Both the position numbers and the translations under genes were made by a program. Below are positions 1-8,758 of a stretch of DNA of 64,000 nucleotides, in pieces; within the stretch, counting starts at the first letter, position 1, and each line of letters starts with the position of its first letter. The DNA comes from Saccharothrix sp. NRRL B-16348. GTDB taxonomy: Bacteria; Actinomycetota; Actinomycetes; Mycobacteriales; Pseudonocardiaceae. The notes under the pieces are model-generated. The model was given only the letters and a program-made list of their open reading frames with translations. It searched no databases and was not told the origin of the DNA. The stretch is from NCBI RefSeq assembly GCF_001280085.1, contig NZ_LGED01000209.1, forward strand, positions 7,826 to 71,825. Direction: 5' to 3'.

Positions 1-110
1 GTGTGCTTGCCCACCAACCGAACCCCGATGCCGGATTCGCCCTGGTCACGAATCGCCCTTCGCGCGAAAACGCCGCCGCCGCACACGCCCCGACCGGCAG
101 AATCGGCCAC

Positions 111-851
111 GTGACTCCCGCACTTCTGCTCGCCCACGGGGCCGGTGGCACGGTCCGCGCCAACTTCAGCCCGCTCATCCCGCGGCTGTCGCGCAAGCGC
201 AAGGTGCACGCGGTGGACTTCCCGGGCTCCGGGACCACCCCCCGCGTGCCCGGCCCCCTCGACCTGGACGACCTCGCCGACCGGCTGGTGGCCGCCGCCG
301 AAGGCGAGGAGCGGTTCGCGGTCGTCGGCTACTCGATGGGCTGCGCGGTCGCCGTGCGCGTGGCTCAGCGGCACCCCGAACGCGTGACGGCCCTGGTGCT
401 CACCGCCGGGTTCGCCCGCATCGACGACGAGACCCGGGAACGGATGCGGGAGTGGCGTCGGCTGGTGGACGCCGACCGCGCGGAGCTGGCCCGCTTCCTG
501 CTCTCGATCGCGCTGGGCGAGCCGTTCCTGCGGCGGATGACCGCCGAGCAGACCGAGGGTTTCCTGGAGCTGATCGCGCTCACCATCCCGCCGGGCACGC
601 CGGAGCACGTCGACCTGGTGCAGCGGATCGACCTGCGTGCCGAGCTGCCGTCGCTGACCGTGCCGACGCTGGTGATCGGCACCAAGCACGACCGGCTGAT
701 CGCGCCCGGCACCACCCGTGAGCTGGCCGACCTGATCCCCGGCGCGCGGTGGGCGGAGCTGGACAGCGGCCACTCGCCCGCGGTGGAGGCGCCCGCCGAG
801 TGGGTCCGGCTGATCGAGGAGTTCCTGGACTCCGTCCCCGTCCGCGGCTGA
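111..851 (+). CDS. alpha/beta-fold hydrolase
   Basis: Cytoplasmic alpha/beta hydrolase of about 246 residues. The nucleophile elbow GYSMG lies near residue 75, the acid is probably the Asp of GTKHDRL near 193, and the His of DSGHSP near 221 completes the triad. The fold starts almost at once (LLLAHGAGG, an oxyanion-type HGxGG), so I chose the GTG at 111 rather than the longer frame opening at position 3, whose extra residues look non-coding. No cap insertion marks a specific substrate, so esterase, lipase or lactonase cannot be separated. The stop is 11 bases before the NACHT gene, suggesting co-transcription. Family certain, reaction unknown. Confidence 0.85.
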   Translation: MTPALLLAHGAGGTVRANFSPLIPRLSRKRKVHAVDFPGSGTTPRVPGPLDLDDLADRLVAAAEGEERFAVVGYSMGCAVAVRVAQRHPERVTALVLTAGFARIDDETRERMREWRRLVDADRAELARFLLSIALGEPFLRRMTAEQTEGFLELIALTIPPGTPEHVDLVQRIDLRAELPSLTVPTLVIGTKHDRLIAPGTTRELADLIPGARWAELDSGHSPAVEAPAEWVRLIEEFLDSVPVRG

Positions 852-862
852 GCGCCGCCCGC

Positions 863-3301
863 GTGCACAACAGCTTCGACGGCACGGCGTCGTTCGTGCT
901 GCAGGCCCGGGACGTGCACGGCGACGTGCACGTCCACCTGCCGCCTGCGGCCGGCCCGGTCGACCTCGCGGCGGCGGAGCTGGCCGCCCTGGTGCTGGCG
1001 CAGTGGCGCGACGAGTCCGCCGCCCGCGACGTGTTCGACCCCGCGCCGCTGCCGGTGCGGTGGCGGGCGGGCCGCAAGCACGCCGACCACCAGGAGAACA
1101 TCGGCGGCGCCGTCCCCGAGGGCGACGACCTGGCACGGCTGGCGGAGGCGTTCCGCGCGCTGCCCCGCGGCAGGCTGGTGGTGCTCGGCGAGCCGGGGTC
1201 GGGCAAGACCACGTTCGCCATGCTGATGGTGCAGCAGCTGCTGGTGGACCTGCGGGACAAGCAGACCGTGCCGGTGCTGCTGTCGATCGCGTCCTGGGAC
1301 CCGCTCCACGAGCGGCCCGCCGAGTGGCTGCTGCGCCGGCTCAACGAGGAGTACCCCGGTCTGCACGTCACGCACGGCCGGGCCGCCGTCGAACGGCTGG
1401 TGCGCGACCGGCGGGTGCTGCCGGTGCTGGACGGGTTGGACGAGCTGCCGGCGGCGGTGCGCGGCCGGGCGTTGGCGGCGTTGCACAAGGGGCTGGGCGA
1501 GGTGATCGTCACGTCGCGTGCCGCGGAGTACGCGGCGGCCGTGGCCGACGGCGAGGTGCTGCGGTCGGCGGCGGTGCTGCGTGCCGCGCCGCTCACCCCG
1601 TCCGCCGTCGTCGCGCACCTGCGCACGGCCGTCACACCGGCCCGGTTACCGGCTTGGCGGCCCGTGCTGGACGCGGTGGCGGCCGACCCCGGCGGTGACC
1701 TGGCCGCCGCGCTGTCCACGCCGTTGATGGTGTGGCTCGCGCGCCGCGTCTACCGCGCGCCCGCCACCGATCCCGCCGAACTGGTCCGCCTGCCCGACCG
1801 TGCCGCCGTCGAAGAGCACCTGCTGGACGGGCTGATCCCGGCCGCGTTCGACGACGAGCACCGCGGCCGGTGGGACGTCGGGCAGGCCACCCGGTACCTG
1901 AGGTTCCTGGCCGACCACCTGACGGCACGCCGTGAGCAGGACGTCGCCTGGTGGCGGCTGAGCCGGGCGCGCCCGGCCCGCGTCGCGTTCCTCTCGCTGG
2001 CCTCGCTGGTCACCGGGGTGGTCCTGGCGGCGCTGGTGATCGCGGACGTCAACTTCACCGACCTGGACCGGCTCGGCTGGTTCGCGACCGCCCTCGGTTT
2101 CCCGGTGGGCGCGGTCGTCTGGACGGTCGTCGAGTTCACGTCGGGCGGGGTGGAGGCCGACGGCCGCCCGCCCACCGGCAGACCCGGCCCGCTGGCGTGG
2201 CGCAGGCGGCTCCGGGCGCTGGCGCAGGAAGCCAGGCACCGACCGCGTGGCGCGGCGCTCGCCGTGGTCGGCTGGGTGGGCGGCACGGCCTTGATCGGCC
2301 TGCCGCTGGCGTCCGTCGGCGACAACTTCGGGTGGTTCCTGCTGCCCGCGGCCCTGCTGCTCGGGTTGACCAAGTCGGTGTTGATGTCACCGGTCGACGC
2401 GGACCGCGCCGTCGACCCGGACGCGCTGCTGCGCGGCGACCGCAAGGCCGTGCTCGCGACGCTGCTGCTCGTCGCGCCGCAGGTCGGCTCGCTCATGTAC
2501 CTGCCGACGCTGCACGCGGGCAAACCGGTCGCGGTGCAACTGCTGCTGGGCGCGGCGTTCATGGTCGGCTCGTGGGCCGGCTGCGGCGCGGTGGTGCTGC
2601 TGGTCAGCGCGTCGGGCCGGTGGGTCGTGACCAGGATGGGCCTGGCGCTGACCGGGCGGTTGCCGTGGGCGGCCATGGCGTTCCTGCGCGAGGCGCACCG
2701 GGCGGGCGTGCTGCGCCGGGTCGGCGGCGTCTACCAGTTCCGGCACGTGCGGCTGCGGGACCGGCTGGCCACGGTGGCGCCCGCGCCGGACCGCGCGCTC
2801 ACCACGGTGCCGGTCCGGGGCAGCGAGGTGCTGTTCCGGCAGGCGAACACGGTCACGCCGGCGCGGGCGGCGCTGTCCATCGGCGGCGCGGTGGCCTTCG
2901 TGGCGTTCGTCGGGCTCGGCACCATGGCCCGGTTGATCATCCCGACCTGGGTGCCGGTGGTCGTCCTGGCCCTGAGCGCCGCGGCGCTGCACTGGCACGT
3001 GCGCGGCGTGCCGTTGCGGCCCAACCGGCTGCGGGTGGAGCCGACCCGCCTGGTCGTGTCGTGGCACGGCTCCTCGCGCGAGTTCACCGCCCGCGAGGTC
3101 GGTCGGCTGGAGATCCGGCCGCTCGACGACCGGACCTACTACCTGCACGTGCGCACCAGGGCCCGGATCCGGCCGGTCGGAGACGACGGCTGGCTCGTCG
3201 TGTGGCCGCTCGGCGTCACCGCCGGGCAGCACCCGGACCTGGAACGGGCGCTGGCGCGGTTCGCGAGGTCGGCCGGTTTGCGGGTCTCCCGGCCGGGCTA
3301 A
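863..3301 (+). CDS. NACHT-type STAND NTPase with membrane region and PH-like tail
   Basis: About 812 residues. The first 35 residues end in a HGDVHVHLPP-like strand seen at the head of many actinobacterial NACHT proteins. Walker A (GEPGSGKTT) is near residue 109 and Walker B (PVLDGLDELP) near 190, with the acidic run typical of NACHT. Hydrophobic segments follow near 373-428, 463-508, 529-588 and 670-712, giving an estimated six to eight membrane helices. The last 100 residues (VEPTRLVVSW, then EVGRLEIRPL) read like a bacterial PH-like beta domain. NACHT proteins are signalling NTPases, several of them antiphage; this role here is inferred. The GTG at 863 avoids overlap with the hydrolase. 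A rare TTA leucine codon sits at 1646-1648. There are no TPR or WD repeats, so the membrane region may be the effector. Confidence 0.85.
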   Translation: MHNSFDGTASFVLQARDVHGDVHVHLPPAAGPVDLAAAELAALVLAQWRDESAARDVFDPAPLPVRWRAGRKHADHQENIGGAVPEGDDLARLAEAFRALPRGRLVVLGEPGSGKTTFAMLMVQQLLVDLRDKQTVPVLLSIASWDPLHERPAEWLLRRLNEEYPGLHVTHGRAAVERLVRDRRVLPVLDGLDELPAAVRGRALAALHKGLGEVIVTSRAAEYAAAVADGEVLRSAAVLRAAPLTPSAVVAHLRTAVTPARLPAWRPVLDAVAADPGGDLAAALSTPLMVWLARRVYRAPATDPAELVRLPDRAAVEEHLLDGLIPAAFDDEHRGRWDVGQATRYLRFLADHLTARREQDVAWWRLSRARPARVAFLSLASLVTGVVLAALVIADVNFTDLDRLGWFATALGFPVGAVVWTVVEFTSGGVEADGRPPTGRPGPLAWRRRLRALAQEARHRPRGAALAVVGWVGGTALIGLPLASVGDNFGWFLLPAALLLGLTKSVLMSPVDADRAVDPDALLRGDRKAVLATLLLVAPQVGSLMYLPTLHAGKPVAVQLLLGAAFMVGSWAGCGAVVLLVSASGRWVVTRMGLALTGRLPWAAMAFLREAHRAGVLRRVGGVYQFRHVRLRDRLATVAPAPDRALTTVPVRGSEVLFRQANTVTPARAALSIGGAVAFVAFVGLGTMARLIIPTWVPVVVLALSAAALHWHVRGVPLRPNRLRVEPTRLVVSWHGSSREFTAREVGRLEIRPLDDRTYYLHVRTRARIRPVGDDGWLVVWPLGVTAGQHPDLERALARFARSAGLRVSRPG

Positions 3302-3310
3302 CCAGGCCCC

Positions 3311-3958
3311 ATGACCAACACGCTCGTCCTGGACGTGGACGGCACGCTGGTGGACACGAACTACCACCACGCGGTGGCCTGGTTCCGCGCGTTCCGCCGC
3401 TTCGACATCACCGTGCCGACGTGGCGCCTGCACCGGGCCATCGGGATGGGCGGCGACAAGCTCGTCGCCGCCGTCGCGGGCGAGCACGTGGAACGGGAGC
3501 ACGGCGACGACCTGCGCAAGGCGTGGGAGGTGGCGTTCGAGCCGATGCTGGCCGAGGTCAGGCCGCTGGAGGGCGCGCACCGGCTCGTCTCCTCGGCGCT
3601 GGAGCAGGACTTCACGGTGGTGCTGGCCAGTTCCGGCAAGCGCCACCACGTCGACCACTACCTGAAGTTGATCGACGCGTCGGGCATCACGTCGACCTCC
3701 TCGGACGACGTCGGCGACAGCAAGCCCGCGCCGGACCTGATCGAGGTGGCGCTGCGGCGCGTGGACAACAGCGGTCGGGCCGTGGTCATCGGCGACTCGG
3801 TGTGGGACTGCGAGGCCGCCGCACGGGCCGGGCTGCCCTCGGTGTGCCTTCGCACGGGTGGTTTCGGCGAGGCCGAGTTGCGGGACGCCGGCGCGTCGGC
3901 AGTCTACGAGGAACTCGACGAGTTGCGGGCGGACCTGACCGACCTGCCGATGGCGTAG
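3311..3958 (+). CDS. HAD-superfamily hydrolase
   Basis: A 215-residue haloacid-dehalogenase-type phosphatase. Motif I is LDVDGTLVDT at residues 7-16 (nucleophile and acid/base Asp), motif II LASSGK near 101-106, and motif IV VIGDSVWDCEAA near 157-168. The C1 cap region in between (residues about 17-85) resembles phosphoglycolate phosphatase and beta-phosphoglucomutase relatives. It probably removes phosphate from a small metabolite; the substrate cannot be read from sequence. The ATG follows the NACHT stop by nine bases and the next gene starts eight bases after its stop, so it sits in a tight four-gene run. Family call is firm. Confidence 0.88.
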   Translation: MTNTLVLDVDGTLVDTNYHHAVAWFRAFRRFDITVPTWRLHRAIGMGGDKLVAAVAGEHVEREHGDDLRKAWEVAFEPMLAEVRPLEGAHRLVSSALEQDFTVVLASSGKRHHVDHYLKLIDASGITSTSSDDVGDSKPAPDLIEVALRRVDNSGRAVVIGDSVWDCEAAARAGLPSVCLRTGGFGEAELRDAGASAVYEELDELRADLTDLPMA

Positions 3959-3966
3959 GAGGAGTC

Positions 3967-4923
3967 GTGCGGATCGGCTACACACTGATGACCGAGCAGG
4001 CCGGGCCACGCGAGCTGGTCGAGCACGCCGGGCTGGCCGAGCAGGCCGGTTTCGACTTCGAGGTGATGAGCGACCACTACTCGCCGTGGCTGGACGAGCA
4101 GGGGCACGCGCCGTACGCGTGGAGCGTGCTCGGCGCGGTCACGCAGGCGACCGAGCGGGTCGAGCTGATGACGTACGTGACCTGCCCGACCGTGCGCTAC
4201 CACCCGGCGGTGGTGGCGCAGAAGGCGGCGACCGTGCAGCTGCTGTCGGGCAACCGGTTCACGCTGGGCATCGGCGCGGGCGAGAACCTGAACGAGCACG
4301 TGGTCGGCCGCGGCTGGCCGCCGGTGAACGTGCGGCACGAGTTGCTGCGCGAAGCCGTGGAGATCATCTCCCAGCTGTTCGACGGCGGGTACGTCAACTA
4401 CTCGGGCCAGCACTTCCGGGTCGACTCGGCGAAGCTGTGGGACCTGCCCGAGCAGCGCGTGCCGATCGCGGTGGCGGTGTCGGGCGGTCAGTCGGTGCGC
4501 ACGTTCGCGCCGCTGGCCGACGCCATGGTGGCGACCGAGCCGGACGCGTCGCTGAGCCAGGAGTGGGACGTCTTCCAGGGCGGGCGGTCGCGCAAGATCG
4601 GCCAGCTGCCGATCTGCTGGGACACCGACCGCGACGCGGCGGTCGAGCGCGCCCACGAGCAGTTCCGCTGGTTCGCGGGCGGGTGGAAGGTCAACTCGGA
4701 GCTGCCCGGCACGTCCGGTTTCGCCGGCGCGACGCAGTTCGTGCGGCCGGAGGACGTGGCCGGGCGGATCCCGTGCGGCCCGGACGTCGGCCCGGTGGTG
4801 GAGGCGGTGGCGAAGTTCCGCGACGCGGGCTTCACCGACCTGGCGCTGGTGCAGATCGGCGGCGACCACCAGCCGGAGTTCCTGGACTTCGCCAAGGGCG
4901 AGCTGCTCCCCGCCCTCCGCTGA
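3967..4923 (+). CDS. LLM-class F420-dependent oxidoreductase
   Basis: A 318-residue luciferase-like TIM-barrel enzyme. The start (RIGYTLMTEQ), the DHYSPW loop near residue 37, and FTLGIGAGENLNEHVVG near 97-113 resemble the F420-dependent glucose-6-phosphate dehydrogenase group, which moves hydride between substrate and coenzyme F420. The GTG start follows a strong GGAGGAG ribosome-binding site. Translation of this frame continues far upstream without a stop, but that part is out-of-frame NACHT and HAD sequence. The exact substrate is uncertain: sugar phosphate oxidation is one option, but many relatives are uncharacterised. It ends the plus-strand run. Confidence 0.87.
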   Translation: MRIGYTLMTEQAGPRELVEHAGLAEQAGFDFEVMSDHYSPWLDEQGHAPYAWSVLGAVTQATERVELMTYVTCPTVRYHPAVVAQKAATVQLLSGNRFTLGIGAGENLNEHVVGRGWPPVNVRHELLREAVEIISQLFDGGYVNYSGQHFRVDSAKLWDLPEQRVPIAVAVSGGQSVRTFAPLADAMVATEPDASLSQEWDVFQGGRSRKIGQLPICWDTDRDAAVERAHEQFRWFAGGWKVNSELPGTSGFAGATQFVRPEDVAGRIPCGPDVGPVVEAVAKFRDAGFTDLALVQIGGDHQPEFLDFAKGELLPALR

Positions 4924-5015
4924 CCGCCCCAACCGACCGCACCGCCACCGCCACTGCCACCGCCGCACTGACCGCTCTGCCGACCGCGCCCGCGCCACCC
5001 AGCCGACGTCACCAC

Positions 5016-5032
5016 CCACCGACCGTCGGTGG
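5016..5032. terminator. short inverted repeat between convergent genes
   Basis: The arms ccaccga and tcggtgg surround a three-base loop directly before the stop codon of the minus-strand kinase gene and 93 bases after the plus-strand oxidoreductase. Position between convergent genes suggests a terminator. There is no T tract, and the 7-bp stem is modest for this base composition. Confidence 0.35.
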
Positions 5033-6376
5033 TCAGCCCCGCCCGGACTCGCTGCCGCGGTCCCTCGACGGCGGTCCCGTCACGACCGTGGGCGGGCCGG
5101 GGTCCGGCACGATCACGATCGGCGTGTTCGGCGACGTGTGGACGGGCGTCTCCCGCTGGACCTTGGTGGTCGTCGTGGTGGGCGCGGTCTCGGTCGCCGT
5201 GTCCTGACCACCGCCGGCGTCGTCCCCGGAGTCCCCGGAGTTCCCGCTGTTCCCGGCCGGTAGTCCCGCCTCCGGCGCGTCCCTCACCACGGTCACCGTG
5301 GACGGGTCGCCCGGCACCACCGCACCGGTCTGCGGCGCCTGCTCGGCGACCGGCTCGGCCGCCGTGGTCGTCGCCGGTCCGCCGACGCGCTCACCGGGCT
5401 CCGCCCCGAACGGGTCACTCATCGCCAGGAAGCCGACCAGGGTCAACGCCACCGCCGCGGCGGCCGCGCCCAGCAGCAGCGGCACCCGGTTGTCCGACTT
5501 CGGCTCCGGCTCGACGACCGCCTCGGGCCGGTCCACCACCGCCACCTCGACCAGCGGCGACAGTCCCGCGCTCGCCCGCTGCGCCTCGGCCAGCAGCCGC
5601 TCGCACTCCGCCGCCGACGGCCGCTTGGCCGGGTCGGACGCGGTCATCGCGGTCAGCACGCCCGCCCACGGGTCGGGCAGGTTCGCCGGGATGCGCGGCT
5701 CCCGGTGCAGCCGCGACAGCGCCGCCTCCGTGTCGCCGCCCGGGTACTCGGGCCGCCCGGTCAGGCACTCGAGCAGCACCAGCCCGAGCGCGTAGACGTC
5801 GGCGGCCGGCAGCACGTCGCCGCCGCGCACCTGCTCGGGCGCGAGGTAGCCGGCCGTGCCGACCAGGATCCCGGACCTCGTCACGCGGGTGACCTGGGCC
5901 TGCAGCGCGAGCCCGAAGTCGGCCAGGTACGCCCGCCGCCCGGTCGTGTCGAGCAGGATGTTGGACGGCTTCACGTCCCGGTGCACCACGTCGTTGGCGT
6001 GCACGTGGGCCAGCACGCCGGCGATCTGCGACCCGATCGCGGCCACCACCTCGGGCGACATCGCGCCGCGCATCCGACGGCGCAGCGTGCCGCCGTCGAC
6101 GGGCTGCATCACGAAGTAGGGCCTGCCGCGGAAGCTGCCGGTGCCGTACACCTCGACCAGGCCGGGGAACCGCATGCCGCCGAGCACCTGCGCCTCGCGG
6201 TCGAGCCGGATCCGGTCCTCGCCCGAGGCCTCGCCCAGGAAGAACTTGATCGCGACGTTCCGGTCGAGGCGGGTGTCCACCGCCCGGTACACCTCGGCCA
6301 TGCCGCCCGATCCGTACAGGCTGCCGAGGGCGTACCTGCCGTCGACCACCTCTCCGGTCAGGTCACCGTCCCACAT
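5033..6376 (-). CDS. membrane-anchored Ser/Thr protein kinase (PknB type)
   Basis: 447 residues. The kinase domain covers about 14-275: glycine loop YGSGGMAEVY (21-30), VAIK lysine 44, catalytic HRDVKPSN (132-139), DFG (153-155) and APEQ activation segment end. A single membrane helix (VPLLLGAAAAAVALTLVGFL) near 294-315 is followed by about 120 residues rich in Pro, Thr, Asp and Gly with no PASTA repeats. The C-terminus is expected outside the cell, as in Hanks-type kinases of actinobacteria. The ATG start is in a divergent 184-bp gap facing a small plus-strand gene. Family certain; the ligand and targets are unknown. Confidence 0.93.
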   Translation of the reverse strand: MWDGDLTGEVVDGRYALGSLYGSGGMAEVYRAVDTRLDRNVAIKFFLGEASGEDRIRLDREAQVLGGMRFPGLVEVYGTGSFRGRPYFVMQPVDGGTLRRRMRGAMSPEVVAAIGSQIAGVLAHVHANDVVHRDVKPSNILLDTTGRRAYLADFGLALQAQVTRVTRSGILVGTAGYLAPEQVRGGDVLPAADVYALGLVLLECLTGRPEYPGGDTEAALSRLHREPRIPANLPDPWAGVLTAMTASDPAKRPSAAECERLLAEAQRASAGLSPLVEVAVVDRPEAVVEPEPKSDNRVPLLLGAAAAAVALTLVGFLAMSDPFGAEPGERVGGPATTTAAEPVAEQAPQTGAVVPGDPSTVTVVRDAPEAGLPAGNSGNSGDSGDDAGGGQDTATETAPTTTTTKVQRETPVHTSPNTPIVIVPDPGPPTVVTGPPSRDRGSESGRG

Positions 6377-6560
6377 CCGGTTGAACCTCCGCTGTGTCGA
6401 CGACGGCCCGGACGCCGGAAGCTACCCGTCGCCAGGCACGGTCAGCCACCCGGTTTGCCGTTCCGCGTCCACCTACCCGTAGCACTGCCGTCACAAACCA
6501 CCGATTTCTTCGGGGTGCCGAAGTCGTGTCGACCCACCGGCCTCCGGGTACATCCGCGAC

Positions 6561-6728
6561 ATGACCGAACGCGAGCACGAGCCCACGATCGACGAGTTCA
6601 TCGACGACCCCGCCGCGAAGGTGGACGCCCTCGGCGAGGTGAACGAGGTCAGGCCCGCGCAGTACGGGGACGACCCCGATGAAGAGTACGAGCACGGGCC
6701 CGCGGACGGCGCCGAGCCCACCGGCTGA
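6561..6728 (+). CDS. small acidic protein, 55 aa
   Basis: Begins ATG-ACC-GAA and encodes 55 residues, about one third Asp or Glu (DEFIDDPAAK, then GDDPDEEYEHG). It has no cysteines, membrane segment or recognised motif and looks disordered. It lies alone between two minus-strand genes, and its third-position G/C is consistent with translation. The upstream ccgcgac is a weak ribosome-binding site. I do not recognise it. It may be a genuine small protein of unknown role, or a chance frame. Confidence 0.55.
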   Translation: MTEREHEPTIDEFIDDPAAKVDALGEVNEVRPAQYGDDPDEEYEHGPADGAEPTG

Positions 6729-6788
6729 GCGCCGAAGACCACCCGGTTGAGTGACCTCCGGCGCACGGCCGGGGGAAATTCCCACCCG

Positions 6789-7277
6789 TTACGGCGCGGC
6801 GGTTGCGCAAGTCGTCGTCGGCGGGGTGGTGGTGCTGCTGGACGGCAGGGTGGTCACCGGCGGACCGGCGGAGGCGGGCCGGGTGCCGCTGCACAGGTGC
6901 GACTCCACCCGCCCGTCGGCCACGTCGCCGTACGCGAACACGACGTACTCGACGCCGGGGTAGAGCCTGATGCCGCACATCCCGCCGCTGGTGGACGTGA
7001 TCACGTCGACCTGGGACGGCACGTTGGCCTTGTAGACCCGGCCGACGGCGAGGGTGTAGCGGTACTTGTCGTCGTAGGGGTAGGACGGATCGCCCACCTC
7101 CACCGCCTCGCTCAGCACGACACCGGCGAAGACGTAGCTCGCGTCGTAGAAGCGCTGCCCCTCGGTGCTGGGCAGGCAGCTGCAGGCGCTGGCGGGACTG
7201 GTGAACACGGCGGTGAGCAGGGCGGCGACGACGGTGACGACGCCGGCCGCGTGGGCTAAGAACCGGAAGCGCGCCAA
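6789..7277 (-). CDS. secreted TIMP/netrin-like Cys-Ser-Cys protein
   Basis: 162 residues with a clear signal peptide (hydrophobic 10-27) predicted to end at SPASA. The mature protein would then begin with CSCLP, the N-terminal Cys-x-Cys arrangement of tissue inhibitors of metalloproteinases. DASYVFAGVVL and the two further cysteines (GGMCGIRLY and SHLCSG) are compatible with an OB-fold netrin-like domain. The tail is Thr/Pro/Ser rich and lacks an obvious anchor, although a Cys follows near the end. Bacterial members are not assigned a firm role; protease binding is only suggested by the family. It starts 55 bases from the end of the PucR gene. Confidence 0.72.
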   Translation of the reverse strand: MARFRFLAHAAGVVTVVAALLTAVFTSPASACSCLPSTEGQRFYDASYVFAGVVLSEAVEVGDPSYPYDDKYRYTLAVGRVYKANVPSQVDVITSTSGGMCGIRLYPGVEYVVFAYGDVADGRVESHLCSGTRPASAGPPVTTLPSSSTTTPPTTTCATAAP

Positions 7278-7331
7278 GGGATCCCCCTCGTGGAAAGGAG
7301 TGGTCGGCGGCGGTGTCGACCCAGCGTACGG

Positions 7332-8600
7332 TCACGCGTGCAGCGCAAGCCAGAGTTCGGCGCGCGCACCTGCGGATTCCAGGGAACGCCCGAGCAGTCG
7401 CTCCACCCGTTCGAGCCGGTTGCGCACGGTGTGCCGGTGCACGCCCAGCCGGGCGGCGGCCGGGTCGGCCTGGCCGTGGCACGCCAGCCACACCCGCACC
7501 GTCTCGCGCAGCACGTCGTCCAGCGGCGCGAGCAGCGCGGCGGCGAACTCCGCCGCGTCCGGCGCGAGCAGACCGGCCCCGGCGACCTCCTCGAACGTGT
7601 CCACGCCCGCCTCCAGCGCCCGCAACGCCTCCCGGTAGCCGCGGGCGACGCCGGTCGCGTCCACCGGGCCGGACGCGGCGGCGGGCACGTCCACCTCACG
7701 GGCCAGCACGACGACCCGCCCGTCCACCTCCGCCCAGAAACCCTCCGGTTCGGCCTCCTCACGCAGCACGAACACCCGGAACGTCCCCTCGGGCACACCC
7801 GCCACCGGCACACCTGCCAGCGCCAGCCGGAACCGCGCCTCCCGCAGCTCGCGGCGCACCGCGTCGACCTCGTCCGACCGGGCCAGGGCCACCGTCAGCA
7901 GGGACGCCGCGGTGTTGACCACGCCCGCGTCCAGCGGCCGGGCGGCCGCGACGGCGAGGTAGCCGCGCCGACCCAGCACCTGCATGGCGACGTGCCGCTC
8001 CCCCGCCTGCCACGCCGCGCCGGCCGGTCCGCCCGTCGACGCGAGCCGCCGCACGTGCCCGGCGAGGTCCGGCAGCGAGCCGACGACGTGCACCGGCGTG
8101 CCGTGCGGGTCCAGCAACGCCGCCGCGCCGTCGATGAGCCGCGCCAGCCGCCGCACGACACCCGGCGGCCCGTCGCCGACCGCCGCCCTGGTCAGCGCCC
8201 GCTGCGCCGCGCCGGTGTGGGCCAGCGCCGCGTACTCGTCCGCCGCGACGGCCCGCGACACCGCCTTGGCGATCGCGATGAACGGCGTGGCCCGCGGCAC
8301 CTCCAGCAACGCCAGCCCGACGTCCCGAGCGGCCCGGAGCAGGTCTTCCGGCACGTGGTCGTGGCTGAGCCCGGTGCCGAACCCGAGCCCGACCGCGCCC
8401 GCCGCGACCAGCCGCCGCACGTACCCGTCGGGCGGGCCGAGCGCGATGCCCGTGGTCAGCAGCAGCTCGCCGCCCTCCAGGAACGGCGTGGGGTCGGCCA
8501 GCTCGGTGCTGTGCGCCCACGCCACCACCCGGCCCAGCCCCGCGTCCACGTGCACCGTCAACCCAACCTGGTGGGCCAACTCCCCGACCGTCAACGCCAT
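7332..8600 (-). CDS. PucR-family transcriptional regulator
   Basis: 422 residues. The N-terminal half (residues 1-125, LTVGELAHQ onward) matches the PucR N-terminal sensor domain. The C-terminal helix-turn-helix (RLGVHRHTVRNRLERVERLLG, roughly 378-398) is the PucR/CdaR DNA-binding domain. I placed the start at the ATG at 8600; the frame continues 34 codons upstream into the divergent promoter region. It faces an aldehyde dehydrogenase gene 158 bp away, so it most likely controls that gene and itself. The inducer is unknown; PucR relatives respond to purine, amino-acid or amine catabolites. Confidence 0.88.
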   Translation of the reverse strand: MALTVGELAHQVGLTVHVDAGLGRVVAWAHSTELADPTPFLEGGELLLTTGIALGPPDGYVRRLVAAGAVGLGFGTGLSHDHVPEDLLRAARDVGLALLEVPRATPFIAIAKAVSRAVAADEYAALAHTGAAQRALTRAAVGDGPPGVVRRLARLIDGAAALLDPHGTPVHVVGSLPDLAGHVRRLASTGGPAGAAWQAGERHVAMQVLGRRGYLAVAAARPLDAGVVNTAASLLTVALARSDEVDAVRRELREARFRLALAGVPVAGVPEGTFRVFVLREEAEPEGFWAEVDGRVVVLAREVDVPAAASGPVDATGVARGYREALRALEAGVDTFEEVAGAGLLAPDAAEFAAALLAPLDDVLRETVRVWLACHGQADPAAARLGVHRHTVRNRLERVERLLGRSLESAGARAELWLALHA

Positions 8601-8758
8601 GGACACTGTGTACAGCCTCCGAGCACCCGCTCGCCACTGTGGATACTGTCGTCTTACGGCCGACCGGTCGATGCTGGATCCCGGTGATCCGCCTGCCACC
8701 ACCGCTCGTCCTCCCGGACGAGCCGATGAGGCCTGGACGTGCTTGAAGGAGCCCTTCA

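Noticed and set aside
1951..3966. Upstream extension of the F420-type oxidoreductase frame
   Set aside because: Reads Ala/Gly/Arg low complexity across NACHT and HAD genes; the real start is the GTG at 3967 with a strong ribosome-binding site.
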